From: CAYNZV01 sp965217095
GTDB taxonomy: Bacteria > Latescibacterota > UBA2968 > UBA8231
Direction: 5' to 3'
Assembly (NCBI GenBank): GCA_965217095.1
Contig: OZ244235.1
Span: 2,542,001 to 2,606,000, forward strand
DNA: 64,000 bases
In this document: piece after piece, positions 18,150 through 27,491 of the stretch
Layout of the letters: each line of letters begins with the position of its first letter
Position numbering within the stretch: position 1 is the stretch's first letter
Notes under the pieces: model-generated
The model's database searches: none
What the model saw: the letters and a program-made list of their open reading frames with translations, nothing else
What the model was told of the DNA's origin: nothing
Position numbers and translations under genes: made by a program

Positions 18150-19322
18150 TTGAAAAGCTTCCTCTTCAGGTTGTACGCCTTCAGCTTCCTCGATGAGCTC
18201 ATGCTCATCTACCCGTTCTACGCCGTTATGTTTGTCGACTACGGTCTCAGCGGATTCGAGGTCTCGATCCTATTTGCCGCCTGGTCCGGCACCTGCGTCG
18301 TGCTGGAGGTTCCTTCGGGTGCGCTCGCCGATCGGTTCTCGCGCAAATGGGTCATGGCTGCCGGCGAGTTGATTCGCATGTGTGGATACGCCTGTTGGGT
18401 ACTATACCCCGACTTCTGGGGGTTCTTCATCGGTTTCGTGCTCTGGGGCACCGAGAGCGCCTTATCTTCCGGGTCGTTCGAGGCGCTGATCTATGACGAG
18501 CTCAAGCGTGTGGATCGGGAATCAGAATACGTCAAGGTACTTGGACGTTCTCGCAGTCTCCGCTACAGTGGTTTGATCGTTTCCTCGTTGGCGGCCACGG
18601 CACTGTTCGGCTATGGGTACGATTTTCTTGTATGGGGCAGCGCAGCGGCGGTTCTGCTGGCGTTCGCCCTGTTGCTGACGCTACCTGAAGCCCCGGCCGT
18701 GGAAGCAACCTCCGAGCGCACCTACTTCAAGCTTCTGAAAAGCGGAGTCCGTTACGTGATTCACGAGCCGGCGGTTCTTCGCCTGATCGTCTTCGTTGCG
18801 GTCACGGTCACCATCGGTGGCGTGCTTGACGAGTACTGGCCTCTCTTCGCCACCGAGGCGGGCTTGCCCAAATACGCCCTCGGCATATTCGTGGCTGTGG
18901 TCTACGCCGTGCCGGCCGCTTCGAGCTTCGTTGCCCATCGTTTCGAGGATTGGCCGACGCGCCTGTTCTGCGGAGCGATTCTTTTGTGCGGCGTGTTGTT
19001 GCTCCTGGCCGCCTGGCAGATGACTCCTGCCAGTATCGCCTTGCTGGTGATCATAACCTTCCTCATACAGCTGACGGACGTAGTGTTCGATGGCCGGCTG
19101 CAGCATATGATTCCGAGCGAAACCCGGGCTACGGTGGCATCGGTGCGCGGCGTCTCCGTCGAGCTGTGGGGAATCCTCACCTTTGTCGCCATGGGAAACA
19201 TCGTCGGCGAGGGGGCTTTCCGCGTTGGGTTTTTGGCGTTTGGAGGACTGCTTGTTGTCGTGGGTTTGATCTACACGGCCTGGATGGTGCCGCTGCTGAT
19301 CCCAAGAAGCAAGATCGGATGA
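18150..19322 (+). CDS. MFS transporter
   Basis: 390-residue membrane protein with about 12 hydrophobic segments and a cytoplasmic loop of MFS type between helices 2 and 3 (GALADRFSRKWVMAAGEL). It belongs to the drug/metabolite exporter-like branch, but its substrate is unclear. The start is taken as TTG 18150, immediately before the first helix (KSFLFRLYAFSFLDELMLIY); no ATG lies near. Bases 17965-18149 upstream hold no gene. It is convergent with the amidase gene at 19389. Confidence 0.85.
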   Translation: MKSFLFRLYAFSFLDELMLIYPFYAVMFVDYGLSGFEVSILFAAWSGTCVVLEVPSGALADRFSRKWVMAAGELIRMCGYACWVLYPDFWGFFIGFVLWGTESALSSGSFEALIYDELKRVDRESEYVKVLGRSRSLRYSGLIVSSLAATALFGYGYDFLVWGSAAAVLLAFALLLTLPEAPAVEATSERTYFKLLKSGVRYVIHEPAVLRLIVFVAVTVTIGGVLDEYWPLFATEAGLPKYALGIFVAVVYAVPAASSFVAHRFEDWPTRLFCGAILLCGVLLLLAAWQMTPASIALLVIITFLIQLTDVVFDGRLQHMIPSETRATVASVRGVSVELWGILTFVAMGNIVGEGAFRVGFLAFGGLLVVVGLIYTAWMVPLLIPRSKIG

Positions 19323-19388
19323 AGAAAGTGTGCTGTCGCGGCAATACGTAGAGCGACCTGCCCAACCCTGCTTCGGTGACCACTCACC

Positions 19389-20792
19389 TCAGATATCGGG
19401 ATGTAGCTGGTGCCACTCGGTTGCCTGCTCGAAGGCGTGACCGACCTGGCAGAGCAACGGTTCGGTCAGCTGATTGCCGGCAAGCTGAAGACTGAGCGGC
19501 AGACCTTCGCTGTTCAGTCCGCAGGGTAGCGACAACGTTGGCACACCACTGAAGTTGAACGGCGCCGTGAACCGCTGAAACTTGGCTTCGCGTTCTTTGG
19601 CAATGCCACCATACAGCTCCTGGGATGTGATCGGGTACGGCGGTCGATCCGTTGTCGGGCATGCAAGCAGATCTGCCTGCTCGAATACGCGCCGGAGATG
19701 ACCTGTACATTCGGCGCGCAGGTTGTTTGCCCGGGCATAATCGGCCCCCGTGACCTTCGCGCCTCGGTCCAGCCATTCCCGGAACCAGGGGCCGTACTCC
19801 TCCTTCCTCGACGGATAGGTCGCCTCGTGGGCAAGAACCGCCTCCGCGGTACACAAAATCGGCCACGCCGGCGGGTACTGATCCATGTCGGGCAATTCCA
19901 CTTCGACCACCTCAGCGCCCAGCTCCTTGAGTACCGTAATTCCAGCCAGGACAGCTTCGACCAGTTCGGGGTCGATGCCTTTGGTGGCGAATCGTTCATC
20001 GAAACCGACGCGAATGCCGACGATCTCCTTGCCGATACCTGCAAGCATGTCGGGGACTGGCGCGGACAGCGAGGTAGGGTCATGGGGATCGTGCCCGGCG
20101 ATCGCCTGCAGCATGATGCCGGCATCCGCTGTGCTTCGGGTCATCGGTCCCACGTGGTCCAGCGACTCGGCAAGAGCGAGCACGCCGTAGCGACTAACTC
20201 TCCCCCACGTCGGTTTGAGACCGACGATACCGTTGGAGGCTGATGGGAATCGGATGGAGCCACCCGTGTCGCTTCCCAGCGAACCGAAACACAATCCAGC
20301 CGCCGTCGCCACACCCGATCCGCTCGACGAAGAGCCGGTCCAGCGCTCGGCGTTCCACGGATTGATGGGGATATCGCGAGCCAGATTATACCCCGCCATC
20401 GCACCTTCGGTCATGTTGAGCTTGCCCAGCAACACCGCGCCCGCTGCCTCAAGCCTCATTACAACGGTTGCGTCAAAGTCGGGTACGTGACTGGCCAGCA
20501 CCTTGGTACCTCCCATGGTGCGAACACCCTTCGTAAAACATAGATCTTTGACCGCCAGCGGAACTCCGTGCAGGGGACCTCTGTACGCCCCCGACATGAT
20601 TTCCTTCTCCGCATCCATAGCCGCTGCCAGTGCGTGATCCGCCATGACGGTGGCGTAGCTCTTGAATCGGGCATCCAGCTCCTCGATGCGCTCGAGCGAC
20701 TTCTCGGTGAGCTCTACCGGCGACAGCTGTTTCGACTTCAACAGCTCAGCCAGCTAGGTGATGGTTTTGAAATGAAGTGGCGCTTCGGTCAT
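19389..20792 (-). pseudogene. Amidase-signature hydrolase with an in-frame amber codon near the start
   Basis: GatA-like amidase. The catalytic Ser-cisSer-Lys triad is visible: lysine in VPLAVKDLCFTKGVRT, the serine loop WTGSSSSGSGVATAAGL, and GSDTGGSIRFPSASNGIVGL. The open frame starts at TTG 20741 (450 aa), but reading upstream without the stop gives MTEAPLHFKTIT, then TAG at 20754-20756, then LAELLKSKQLSPVELT. The last stretch matches the conserved start of the family (LAxLLxxxxLSxVELT). The natural start is therefore likely ATG 20792, with GAG-to-TAG the simplest change at codon 13. Re-initiation at TTG 20741 would lose only about 17 residues, so some activity may remain. It lies downstream of the rhamnonate-dehydratase-like gene on the same strand (60-bp gap). 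Confidence 0.8.
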
Positions 20793-20852
20793 CGTCGAGA
20801 TCCGGTCCATTCGAGTTCGCGGCACTGGTTTTGGTTTCCGGTCACCGTTGCG

Positions 20853-22043
20853 TCACGCCTTCTGGTGATCAAATGGCGATACATCTGCCAGGTTGATCTC
20901 CAGGCCAAAGCCGGGGCTGTCTAACGGCCGCATGCGGCCCTTGTCGGGAGCAGCTACTCCGGGCATCCGCGGAGCTTCCTGCGGCGGAACGCCGGGTGGA
21001 GTCGCTATGAAACACTCCGTCCACGGAATGGCCGGCAGCCCGTAACATGCATGCTGGCCGTAGGGCGAGTTGCCGCCACCGTGAGGAATGACGGAGATGC
21101 CCGCCGCCTCAGCGATGGCGCAGATTTTGACCATGGCGGTGAGGCCGCCTACCCAGCTGATATCCGGCTGCAGGATATCTACCAGCTGACGTTTGGCGGC
21201 GTGCTGGAAAGGCATCGTTGTGTACCAGTGTTCGCCGGTAGCCAAGGTCTGCCACGGCACCCGTTGGCGCAGCTCGGCGTGGGCGTCGAAGTCTTCAGAC
21301 CGGAGGACCTCTTCCATCCATTTGAGATTGTAGGGCCGCAGCGCTTCCGCCAGGCGCACCGCGTACTCCACGTCGAACGCCATCCAGCAGTCCAGCATCA
21401 GCTCTGTCCCGTCACCGACCAGCTCCCGGGTTCGTGCCACCAACTCGACATTCTTGCGGAGCCCCTCCAGACCATCGTCGGGGCCGTACGGGCACGGCAG
21501 CTTGATCGCGGTAAAACCGAGTTCGTGGTACCAGTCTGCATCGCCTCCGGTAGCGTAGCAGAAAAGCTCGTCCCGAGCGGGGCCGCCAAGCAGTTCGTAG
21601 ACCGGTCGCTGCAGCAACCTTCCTTTCAGATCCCACAAGGCCAGGTCGATCGCGCTGACGGCGTAGGCGTGGAGCCCGGTTGCGCCGTAAGGTGCGCCCA
21701 TACGCACCATCATGTCGTAACACTTCTCGGTAGCTAGGCAGCTCTCGCCTTCGAGCCGCGGCCCCAGGTGGTCATCGATGATGGCGGCCACGGGACGACC
21801 GTGGCAGGCCGAGGCAAACCCCCAGGTGCCATCTTCCGCTTCGACGACACATCCGAAGTTCCTCCAGGTCGGCATCCACGAAGGGCGAAACTCGGCATAA
21901 CGTGGATAACGCGTCATCGGATTGGCGACCGGTCCACTCTCTGTCCAGGACGGACGTTTCGCTGTTTTGTAGGAGGTTTTTGTCTTCGAAGGCTCGGGGT
22001 TGGGCAATGTTACATCGACGGAACGGATCGATTTGATCTTCAT
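20853..22043 (-). CDS. Enolase-superfamily dehydratase, L-rhamnonate dehydratase-like
   Basis: 396-residue mandelate-racemase-type sugar acid dehydratase. Metal ligands fall at about D218 (LMLDCWMAF), E244 (WMEEVL) and E271 (LATGEHW), and the catalytic His at about 321 in VIPHGGGNSPYGQH. The HGGG motif and spacing resemble L-rhamnonate dehydratase, which removes water from L-rhamnonate to give 2-keto-3-deoxy-L-rhamnonate. The ATG at 22043 is chosen because MKIKSIRSVDV begins the capping domain; longer in-frame starts add unconserved sequence. It lies between the solute-binding protein and the amidase, all on the minus strand. Exact substrate is inferred, not shown. Confidence 0.85.
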   Translation of the reverse strand: MKIKSIRSVDVTLPNPEPSKTKTSYKTAKRPSWTESGPVANPMTRYPRYAEFRPSWMPTWRNFGCVVEAEDGTWGFASACHGRPVAAIIDDHLGPRLEGESCLATEKCYDMMVRMGAPYGATGLHAYAVSAIDLALWDLKGRLLQRPVYELLGGPARDELFCYATGGDADWYHELGFTAIKLPCPYGPDDGLEGLRKNVELVARTRELVGDGTELMLDCWMAFDVEYAVRLAEALRPYNLKWMEEVLRSEDFDAHAELRQRVPWQTLATGEHWYTTMPFQHAAKRQLVDILQPDISWVGGLTAMVKICAIAEAAGISVIPHGGGNSPYGQHACYGLPAIPWTECFIATPPGVPPQEAPRMPGVAAPDKGRMRPLDSPGFGLEINLADVSPFDHQKA

Positions 22044-22095
22044 GGTCGAAGAACAAACGAACCGACGCGCAGCGGGGTCAAGTCTCCCCGGTTTC

Positions 22096-22830
22096 TCACC
22101 GGTATTTGGCGATGATCGCATCGACCACCCCATGCCCACGCAGCTCGTCGAGCCCAGCCTGCCAGGACTTGATGATCCAATCATCAGTATCCTTGTTGAA
22201 GGCCAGGCACAAGTCGCCCGAGATGATATCGACGTTGGCTATCGCTTCGATCTGGCCCTGAAGACCCATTTTTTTCGCGCTATGTAATCCTGCCAGATAG
22301 GAGCTCGGCCAGACATCGATGCGGCCGCTGACCAGCTTCTTGATATTGATCTCGTCCCCCCCGCTCTCGAGAACCTCCAGGTTGGTGAATCCGAGGCTGA
22401 CAAGATGCTCGTGCGACCCAACATTCTTTGTGACACCAACCTTGGCCAACTTCTTAGCATCCTCTACGGTAGCGAGCTGGATCGGGCTGCCCGCTTTCTT
22501 GAAGAACACCATCCTGAGCTCAGCCAGCGGCCCGACCCACTTGTACTTTTGTTCTCTAGCTGCGGTCCTCAAGGTGGAAAACAGCGCCGTGTTCTTTTTT
22601 CGCTCCAGGAGCCTGAGACCCCTGCTCCACGGATAAACGGCAATCAAATCGGTGCTGCCTATCTTCGCTTGCAATAACGTCACGATCTCGACTGAAATCC
22701 CAGTCAGTCTGTCACTCTCGTAATACTGAAATGGCTGAAACTCCTCGGTCATGAGGCGAATCGGCTCGCTGGCTGCGCCGAGATTGCTGCACAGGCACAG
22801 CAAAATCAAGCTTTTGGACGCCCTGTTCAT
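22096..22830 (-). CDS. Periplasmic amino-acid-type solute-binding protein (SBP_bac_3-like)
   Basis: 244-residue protein with a signal peptide (MNRASKSLILLCLCSNLGAA). The type-II periplasmic binding fold follows: EEFQPFQYYESDRLTGISVE at the start, SRGLRLLERKKNTALFST in the middle, GVTKNVGSHEHL and a C-terminal hinge region. No permease or ATPase gene lies nearby. It may therefore be an orphan binding protein, as in many GltI/YckB-like or sensor-associated cases. ATG 22830 is chosen over the upstream M codons because the signal peptide starts there. A 53-bp gap separates it from the dehydratase downstream. The region to the divergent RND gene (22831-23081) carries the promoters but no gene I can see. 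Confidence 0.75.
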   Translation of the reverse strand: MNRASKSLILLCLCSNLGAASEPIRLMTEEFQPFQYYESDRLTGISVEIVTLLQAKIGSTDLIAVYPWSRGLRLLERKKNTALFSTLRTAAREQKYKWVGPLAELRMVFFKKAGSPIQLATVEDAKKLAKVGVTKNVGSHEHLVSLGFTNLEVLESGGDEINIKKLVSGRIDVWPSSYLAGLHSAKKMGLQGQIEAIANVDIISGDLCLAFNKDTDDWIIKSWQAGLDELRGHGVVDAIIAKYR

Positions 22831-23081
22831 TCTATCGATCCTTGCACCACCAAATTTTCGCTGTAGGAGAATCGCGCGTTCAATTAATATAGTACCGCGT
22901 CCATACGACACTACTCGATTCCATCTCAGCCGCGCACGGGTGGCCATTGTTCAGGTTTTCCCCCAAGCTTGTTAGTACCTCGCCGGGAACGCTGATCCGC
23001 GAGGCACGCAGAGCGCCCCGTGCTAAGTAGGTGGCCCTGGCATCCATGGACGCCAAATAGCCGCCGATCCAAACTACCGAC

Positions 23082-26000
23082 ATGCAGAGATACCTGTTAC
23101 CCCGCCTCTCCATAAACCGCCCAGTAACGGTGGTGATGGCGCTGGTCGCCTTGCTGGTGATCGGGTGGATCGCCTACTTGCGTGTCCCCCTGGCCATGGA
23201 GCCCAAGGGTGAGGCCAGCACCACCCTCTGGGCTTGGGTACCCTTTCCCAACTCAACCGCGACTCAGACTCTCGAGGAGATCGTGATTCCGTTGGAGAAC
23301 GCCCTCTATACCCTGGGCGGCCTCAAGGCCACGAGGGCGTTTGCCCAGCGGGAACGGGGCTCCTCCTACGTGGAATATCACAAGGGCACCGATATGAGAC
23401 GCGCCTGGTTTGAGCTGCGCGACCGCATGGATTGGTTTTTCGCCCAGTTGGATTTCGATGATACCATGAGGGGTCGCGAAGTCGATGTCGGCTGGGTGGA
23501 ATCAGGTGACGAGAGCTTCGAGGTGATGTGGATCAATGCGCGCTTTGACCGTTCCATCTCACGGCCGGACCTGTTGCTCGACCAGACCATAAAACCCGAG
23601 ATATTGCGCATTGACGGTGTCGGCGGAGTGAGCGTTTGGAGCGGACGAGACCTCGTGCTTTGGATCGTCCTGGATGAGGACAAGGTACGCAGCCTTGGTG
23701 TCGACATCGATACGGTCTTGAGGCGCCTGACGGAAGAAAACTTCGCCCTCTCCAGCGGCTATGTCCACGAGGGGGGGCGGCGTATCATGGTGCGCTCGGT
23801 AGCGACGTTGAGCTCTCTCGAACAGTTTCGCGAGTTCGTGGTGGAGCCCCGGCGAACACTGCGCCTGCGCGACATCGCCGAGGTTGAACTGCGTTCGTCT
23901 ACGGGACTGCGGGTTACGCGGATCAATCGCAAGGAATCGGTTTGGATCGGAATTCAGCGTTCACCAGATGCCAATATCGTAGGTGTGTGCGAAGAAGCGC
24001 GACGAAGATTGGCGGACTTCGTCGATGATCCGCGCTTGGCGGGCGCCGAGCTGCAGATCGTCTGGGACCAGGCCGAACATATCGCTGCCTCCATCGACAA
24101 TCTCAAGATTTTCGGTCTTTGGGGAGGCCTGTTTGCGGCGATAATTCTGATGATTTTCCTGCGCAACCTGGCCATGACCCTGATCATCACCAGCGCCATT
24201 CCGCTGTCGATTCTGGCCAGCATGACCGCGATCTATTTCTACGGTTGGTCGTTGAACCTCGCCACCATGATGGGTTTGATGTTGAGCCTGGGGCTGGTCG
24301 TTGACAATGCCATCGTCGTGGTCGAGAACATCTTCAGAAAACGGGGCCAGGGCGTCGGCGAACGAGAAGCCTCCATAACCGGTGCCGGTGAAGTCGGATT
24401 GGCAATAACCATGGCGACGCTGACCACCGTCGTGGTGTTTCTTCCCCTCATCTTGATGAGTGACGACGATCTTTTCTCGTTCTGGATGTGGCGCGTGGGT
24501 TTCCCCGTCACGGTGGGTCTTTTCACCTCTCTGTTCGTGGCCTTGCTGCTGTTTCCGTTGGCTGCCCAGCGCTTCTCCCGCCGCGGAGCGCAACGTGAGC
24601 ACAAGGCTATTCGCAATCTGCAACGCCATTATGGGAGCTGTCTGCAATGGGTGCTTTCCCACCGTATGGATGCCTTTATTCTGGCGATCTTGGTGGGGGC
24701 GAGTGTCTGGATTCCGTACCAGGGCATCGAACAGACCGACCGGACCTCCCAACGGCGCAGCCACATCTGGATGAAGTTCGACATGCCCCGGAGTTATTCG
24801 CTGGAGCGGCTGAACGAGTTTGCGACTGAGGTAGAGGATACCCTCATGAACCAGCGCGAGCGCTACAATGCGGACCAGGTGCGCGTCTCCAGCTACTATG
24901 GCATGGGAACTTGGGCGTCGATCTCGCTAAAGAAAGAAGAGAGGCAGGAATGGTATCAGGTTATATGGAGCGGACTCCTCGACGGGCTGGGAATGCTGGA
25001 AAAGAAACGTATGGAATACGACGACATGATCGCGGACATGAGGCAGCGCCTTCCAACCCGCCCTGGAATTTTTCTGAGCATCAATGGTGAACAGGGGGAA
25101 CAGGACGCCTCTCTGACGCTGAACATATACGGCACTGATCACCTGGTGCTGACCAGACTGGCGCTGGAGGTGCAGCGGCGCCTCAACATACCTGGCTTCG
25201 TCGCGGTGCACACCGATCTTGACCGTGGCTCATCAGAAGTCCAAATACGACTGAACCGCGAAAAAATGGAACGCTACGGCATCCAACCCCGTACCGTATC
25301 CAACGCTATCGGTGTCCGCTGGCCCACAGGGGCCATTCCGGGGAACGAGATCGGCTGGACACATATCGGCGATGATCGTGAGATACAGATAAAAACTCAA
25401 TTGCAGGACGCGGACGGACAGGATCTCCAACAGTTGCGCAACCTGCTCTTCAAAACAACTGGCAGTGAAGAAATGCCGTTGGACGCCTTCGCCAGTTTCT
25501 ATTTCGACCAGAGCCTCGACAAGATCACACGGTTCAACCGGCAAACGATGGTGGCGGTCACCGCCTATGCGACGCAAGATGACGCCAAGGGGCTTTTCGA
25601 AGAGGTGGATGCGGCAATGGCCGACCTGGAGATGCCTCGCGGTTACCGCTGGGACAAGGGGGCCCGTTTCATCCGTATGGAGGAGACGGACCGGTCTCAG
25701 CAATTCGCAATCGCGTTGTCCATTACCTTCGTATTCCTGCTCATGGGAGTCCTGTTCGAATCGTTCGTCCTGCCTCTATCGGTCATAGTCTCGATCCCGT
25801 TCGCCGGCCTCGGCGTCTACTGGATCCTCTATCTCACGGGAACGCCGATGGACGACATGTCGCGGATCGGGACGGTGATCCTCGTGGGCGTGGTGGTGAA
25901 CAACGCCATCGTTCTCGTGGATCTGGTTAACCGATTGCGTCGGGAGGGCGTGGAGCGGTTCGACGCACTGATACAGGCAGGCGGGCACCGGTTTCGTCCA

Positions 26001-26249
26001 ATCCTGATGACCACCTTCACCACCATATTTGGATTGATCCCCATGGCCGTGGGAAACCCGAACGTAGTCGGCACCGACTACGCCCCACTGGGTCGTACCA
26101 TGATGGGAGGACTGCTGGCTTCGATGCTGCTTACGCTATTGGTGGTGCCGCTTTGTTACACCTTCTTCGACGACCTGAGGGAGGTAGTTGCGAAAGCGTT
26201 GCGATCGGCACGCCGCGCATCCGCACGAGGCGTGGCCGGTGCGGGTTGA
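23082..26249 (+). CDS. RND-family efflux permease (AcrB/MexF-type)
   Basis: 1055-residue inner-membrane proton antiporter. A TM1 segment (PVTVVMALVALLVIGWIAY) opens the protein. The porter domain follows, then the TM4 proton-relay aspartate in SLGLVVDNAIVVVENIF, a long second periplasmic loop and the C-terminal TM block (GVVVNNAIVLVDLVNR, RFRPILMTTFTTIFGLIPMA). It belongs to the hydrophobe/amphiphile or uncharacterised RND branch; substrate is unknown. No membrane-fusion or outer-membrane partner gene is adjacent, so those must be elsewhere. The start is ATG 23082. Its 3' end is overlapped on the other strand by the read-through of the Kelch remnant. Confidence 0.93.
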   Translation: MQRYLLPRLSINRPVTVVMALVALLVIGWIAYLRVPLAMEPKGEASTTLWAWVPFPNSTATQTLEEIVIPLENALYTLGGLKATRAFAQRERGSSYVEYHKGTDMRRAWFELRDRMDWFFAQLDFDDTMRGREVDVGWVESGDESFEVMWINARFDRSISRPDLLLDQTIKPEILRIDGVGGVSVWSGRDLVLWIVLDEDKVRSLGVDIDTVLRRLTEENFALSSGYVHEGGRRIMVRSVATLSSLEQFREFVVEPRRTLRLRDIAEVELRSSTGLRVTRINRKESVWIGIQRSPDANIVGVCEEARRRLADFVDDPRLAGAELQIVWDQAEHIAASIDNLKIFGLWGGLFAAIILMIFLRNLAMTLIITSAIPLSILASMTAIYFYGWSLNLATMMGLMLSLGLVVDNAIVVVENIFRKRGQGVGEREASITGAGEVGLAITMATLTTVVVFLPLILMSDDDLFSFWMWRVGFPVTVGLFTSLFVALLLFPLAAQRFSRRGAQREHKAIRNLQRHYGSCLQWVLSHRMDAFILAILVGASVWIPYQGIEQTDRTSQRRSHIWMKFDMPRSYSLERLNEFATEVEDTLMNQRERYNADQVRVSSYYGMGTWASISLKKEERQEWYQVIWSGLLDGLGMLEKKRMEYDDMIADMRQRLPTRPGIFLSINGEQGEQDASLTLNIYGTDHLVLTRLALEVQRRLNIPGFVAVHTDLDRGSSEVQIRLNREKMERYGIQPRTVSNAIGVRWPTGAIPGNEIGWTHIGDDREIQIKTQLQDADGQDLQQLRNLLFKTTGSEEMPLDAFASFYFDQSLDKITRFNRQTMVAVTAYATQDDAKGLFEEVDAAMADLEMPRGYRWDKGARFIRMEETDRSQQFAIALSITFVFLLMGVLFESFVLPLSVIVSIPFAGLGVYWILYLTGTPMDDMSRIGTVILVGVVVNNAIVLVDLVNRLRREGVERFDALIQAGGHRFRPILMTTFTTIFGLIPMAVGNPNVVGTDYAPLGRTMMGGLLASMLLTLLVVPLCYTFFDDLREVVAKALRSARRASARGVAGAG

Positions 26250-26279
26250 ATCTGCCCGCAGCACGCACTGTGAGAAAGC

Positions 26280-27453
26280 ATGGGAGTTCGCCCCCGAATA
26301 CGAAGATACGCCCCATCCACGCCTGAGACGTTATTCCGCTACGTGCTGTCGGGATGGGAGCGCGTAGCTCCCAGCTGTCACTTTCCGGGTCGTAGACTTG
26401 GACCTCGAAAAGACCCGTTCCGAAGCGACCGGAGATGGCATAGATCCCACCCGCAGCGGCGGCAACCGCCAGGTGTTCCGCCGGAAGCGGCATGTGAGCA
26501 CCCACATCCCAGGAATCCGCCGTTGGATCGTAGATCATCACCCGCGTCTGCTCACCGGCTGGCGACCCAATGCCGCCCACCACGTAGATGCGGCCATCCA
26601 GAAGCGCCGCGCCGTGGGCGCCACGCCCGAACGGCATGTCTGCTTGTCTCGACCACGAGTCGGCTGCCGGATCGTACTCGAGGGTCTGATCCGAGATGAT
26701 CAGACCGCGGCCGAAGTTGACGTACCCGCCCAAGATGTAGATCCGTCCTCCTGCGGCAACGGCAGCGAGGTGGTTGAGGGGCATGGGTAGAGGTCGCCGG
26801 AGTTCCCAGGTGTCGGTGCGGGGCGCGTAGACTTCGACTACCCATTCTATGGCCTGCGCCGCGGGAGCCTCCCCCTGCCGCTGGATATCTACGCTGAGCA
26901 CCTCGAATCGACGAGAAACCAAAACACGCGCTTCGGTCTTAGTGTTCGGTTCGCGCCAGCGCAACGTAGCACTTCCCTCGCGGAGGTGTGCACGTAGGGT
27001 GCAGGATGCAATAATGGCCGCTTCTTCGAGATGTAAGACGAAACGACCGCAGGTCGTCAGGTGGGGGGAATCCTTGCGGTAGGAGGGTTTGGCATCGTTC
27101 CGCAGCTTTTCGAACCCGGCTTCGTCATTGTCGAAGAAGGTTTGGCTATACTCGCTGAATGTCTCGCCGATAAACTCACTGCGATCGTCGTTCCGCCGGT
27201 TCCAGACATCGGACTTGCCGAGGACAAAGCTCATGGCATCCGGGTATCCGTAAATCATGGCGCCAAAGTCGCCGTTGCCGATGGGCGCACCTGCCCTCCA
27301 GTCCGCCGGCGGACCATGAGGATCGCCCCAGATCATGTCATGGCGATCCAACAGCGTTGGTAGGTCTATCTTGTAACGCGCCTGTTCACCGGACTGTTTT
27401 TCCCGAGGCAGGCGATCCGGATCGAGGCTGGAGGGTTCAGGTTTGGCGGTCAT
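26280..27453 (-). pseudogene. Chimeric remnant: GH95-like N-terminal domain fused to Kelch repeats, 3' truncated
   Basis: From ATG 27453 the first ~205 residues resemble the N-terminal domain of large glycoside hydrolases such as GH95/GH65-like enzymes (DWRAGAPIGNGDFGAMIYGY, SDVWNRRND). At about 26840 (IEWVVEVYAPRTDTW) the sequence changes without a stop into Kelch repeats: YILGGYVNFGRGL, IYVVGGIGSPAGEQ, RIFVFGGE, each with an ADSW/SDSW-type segment. After RIFVFGGE at about 26285 the frame continues only into antisense of the RND gene's end and stops at 26131, so the Kelch part is also cut. Neither half is complete: the catalytic domain of the hydrolase is absent and only about three to four Kelch units remain. 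This looks like a deletion fusion or a recombination scar rather than a functional protein. Confidence 0.7.
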
Positions 27454-27491
27454 AGCTCTTTTCCGTGTGGCGCCCGGCGCGACTCCCAAGA

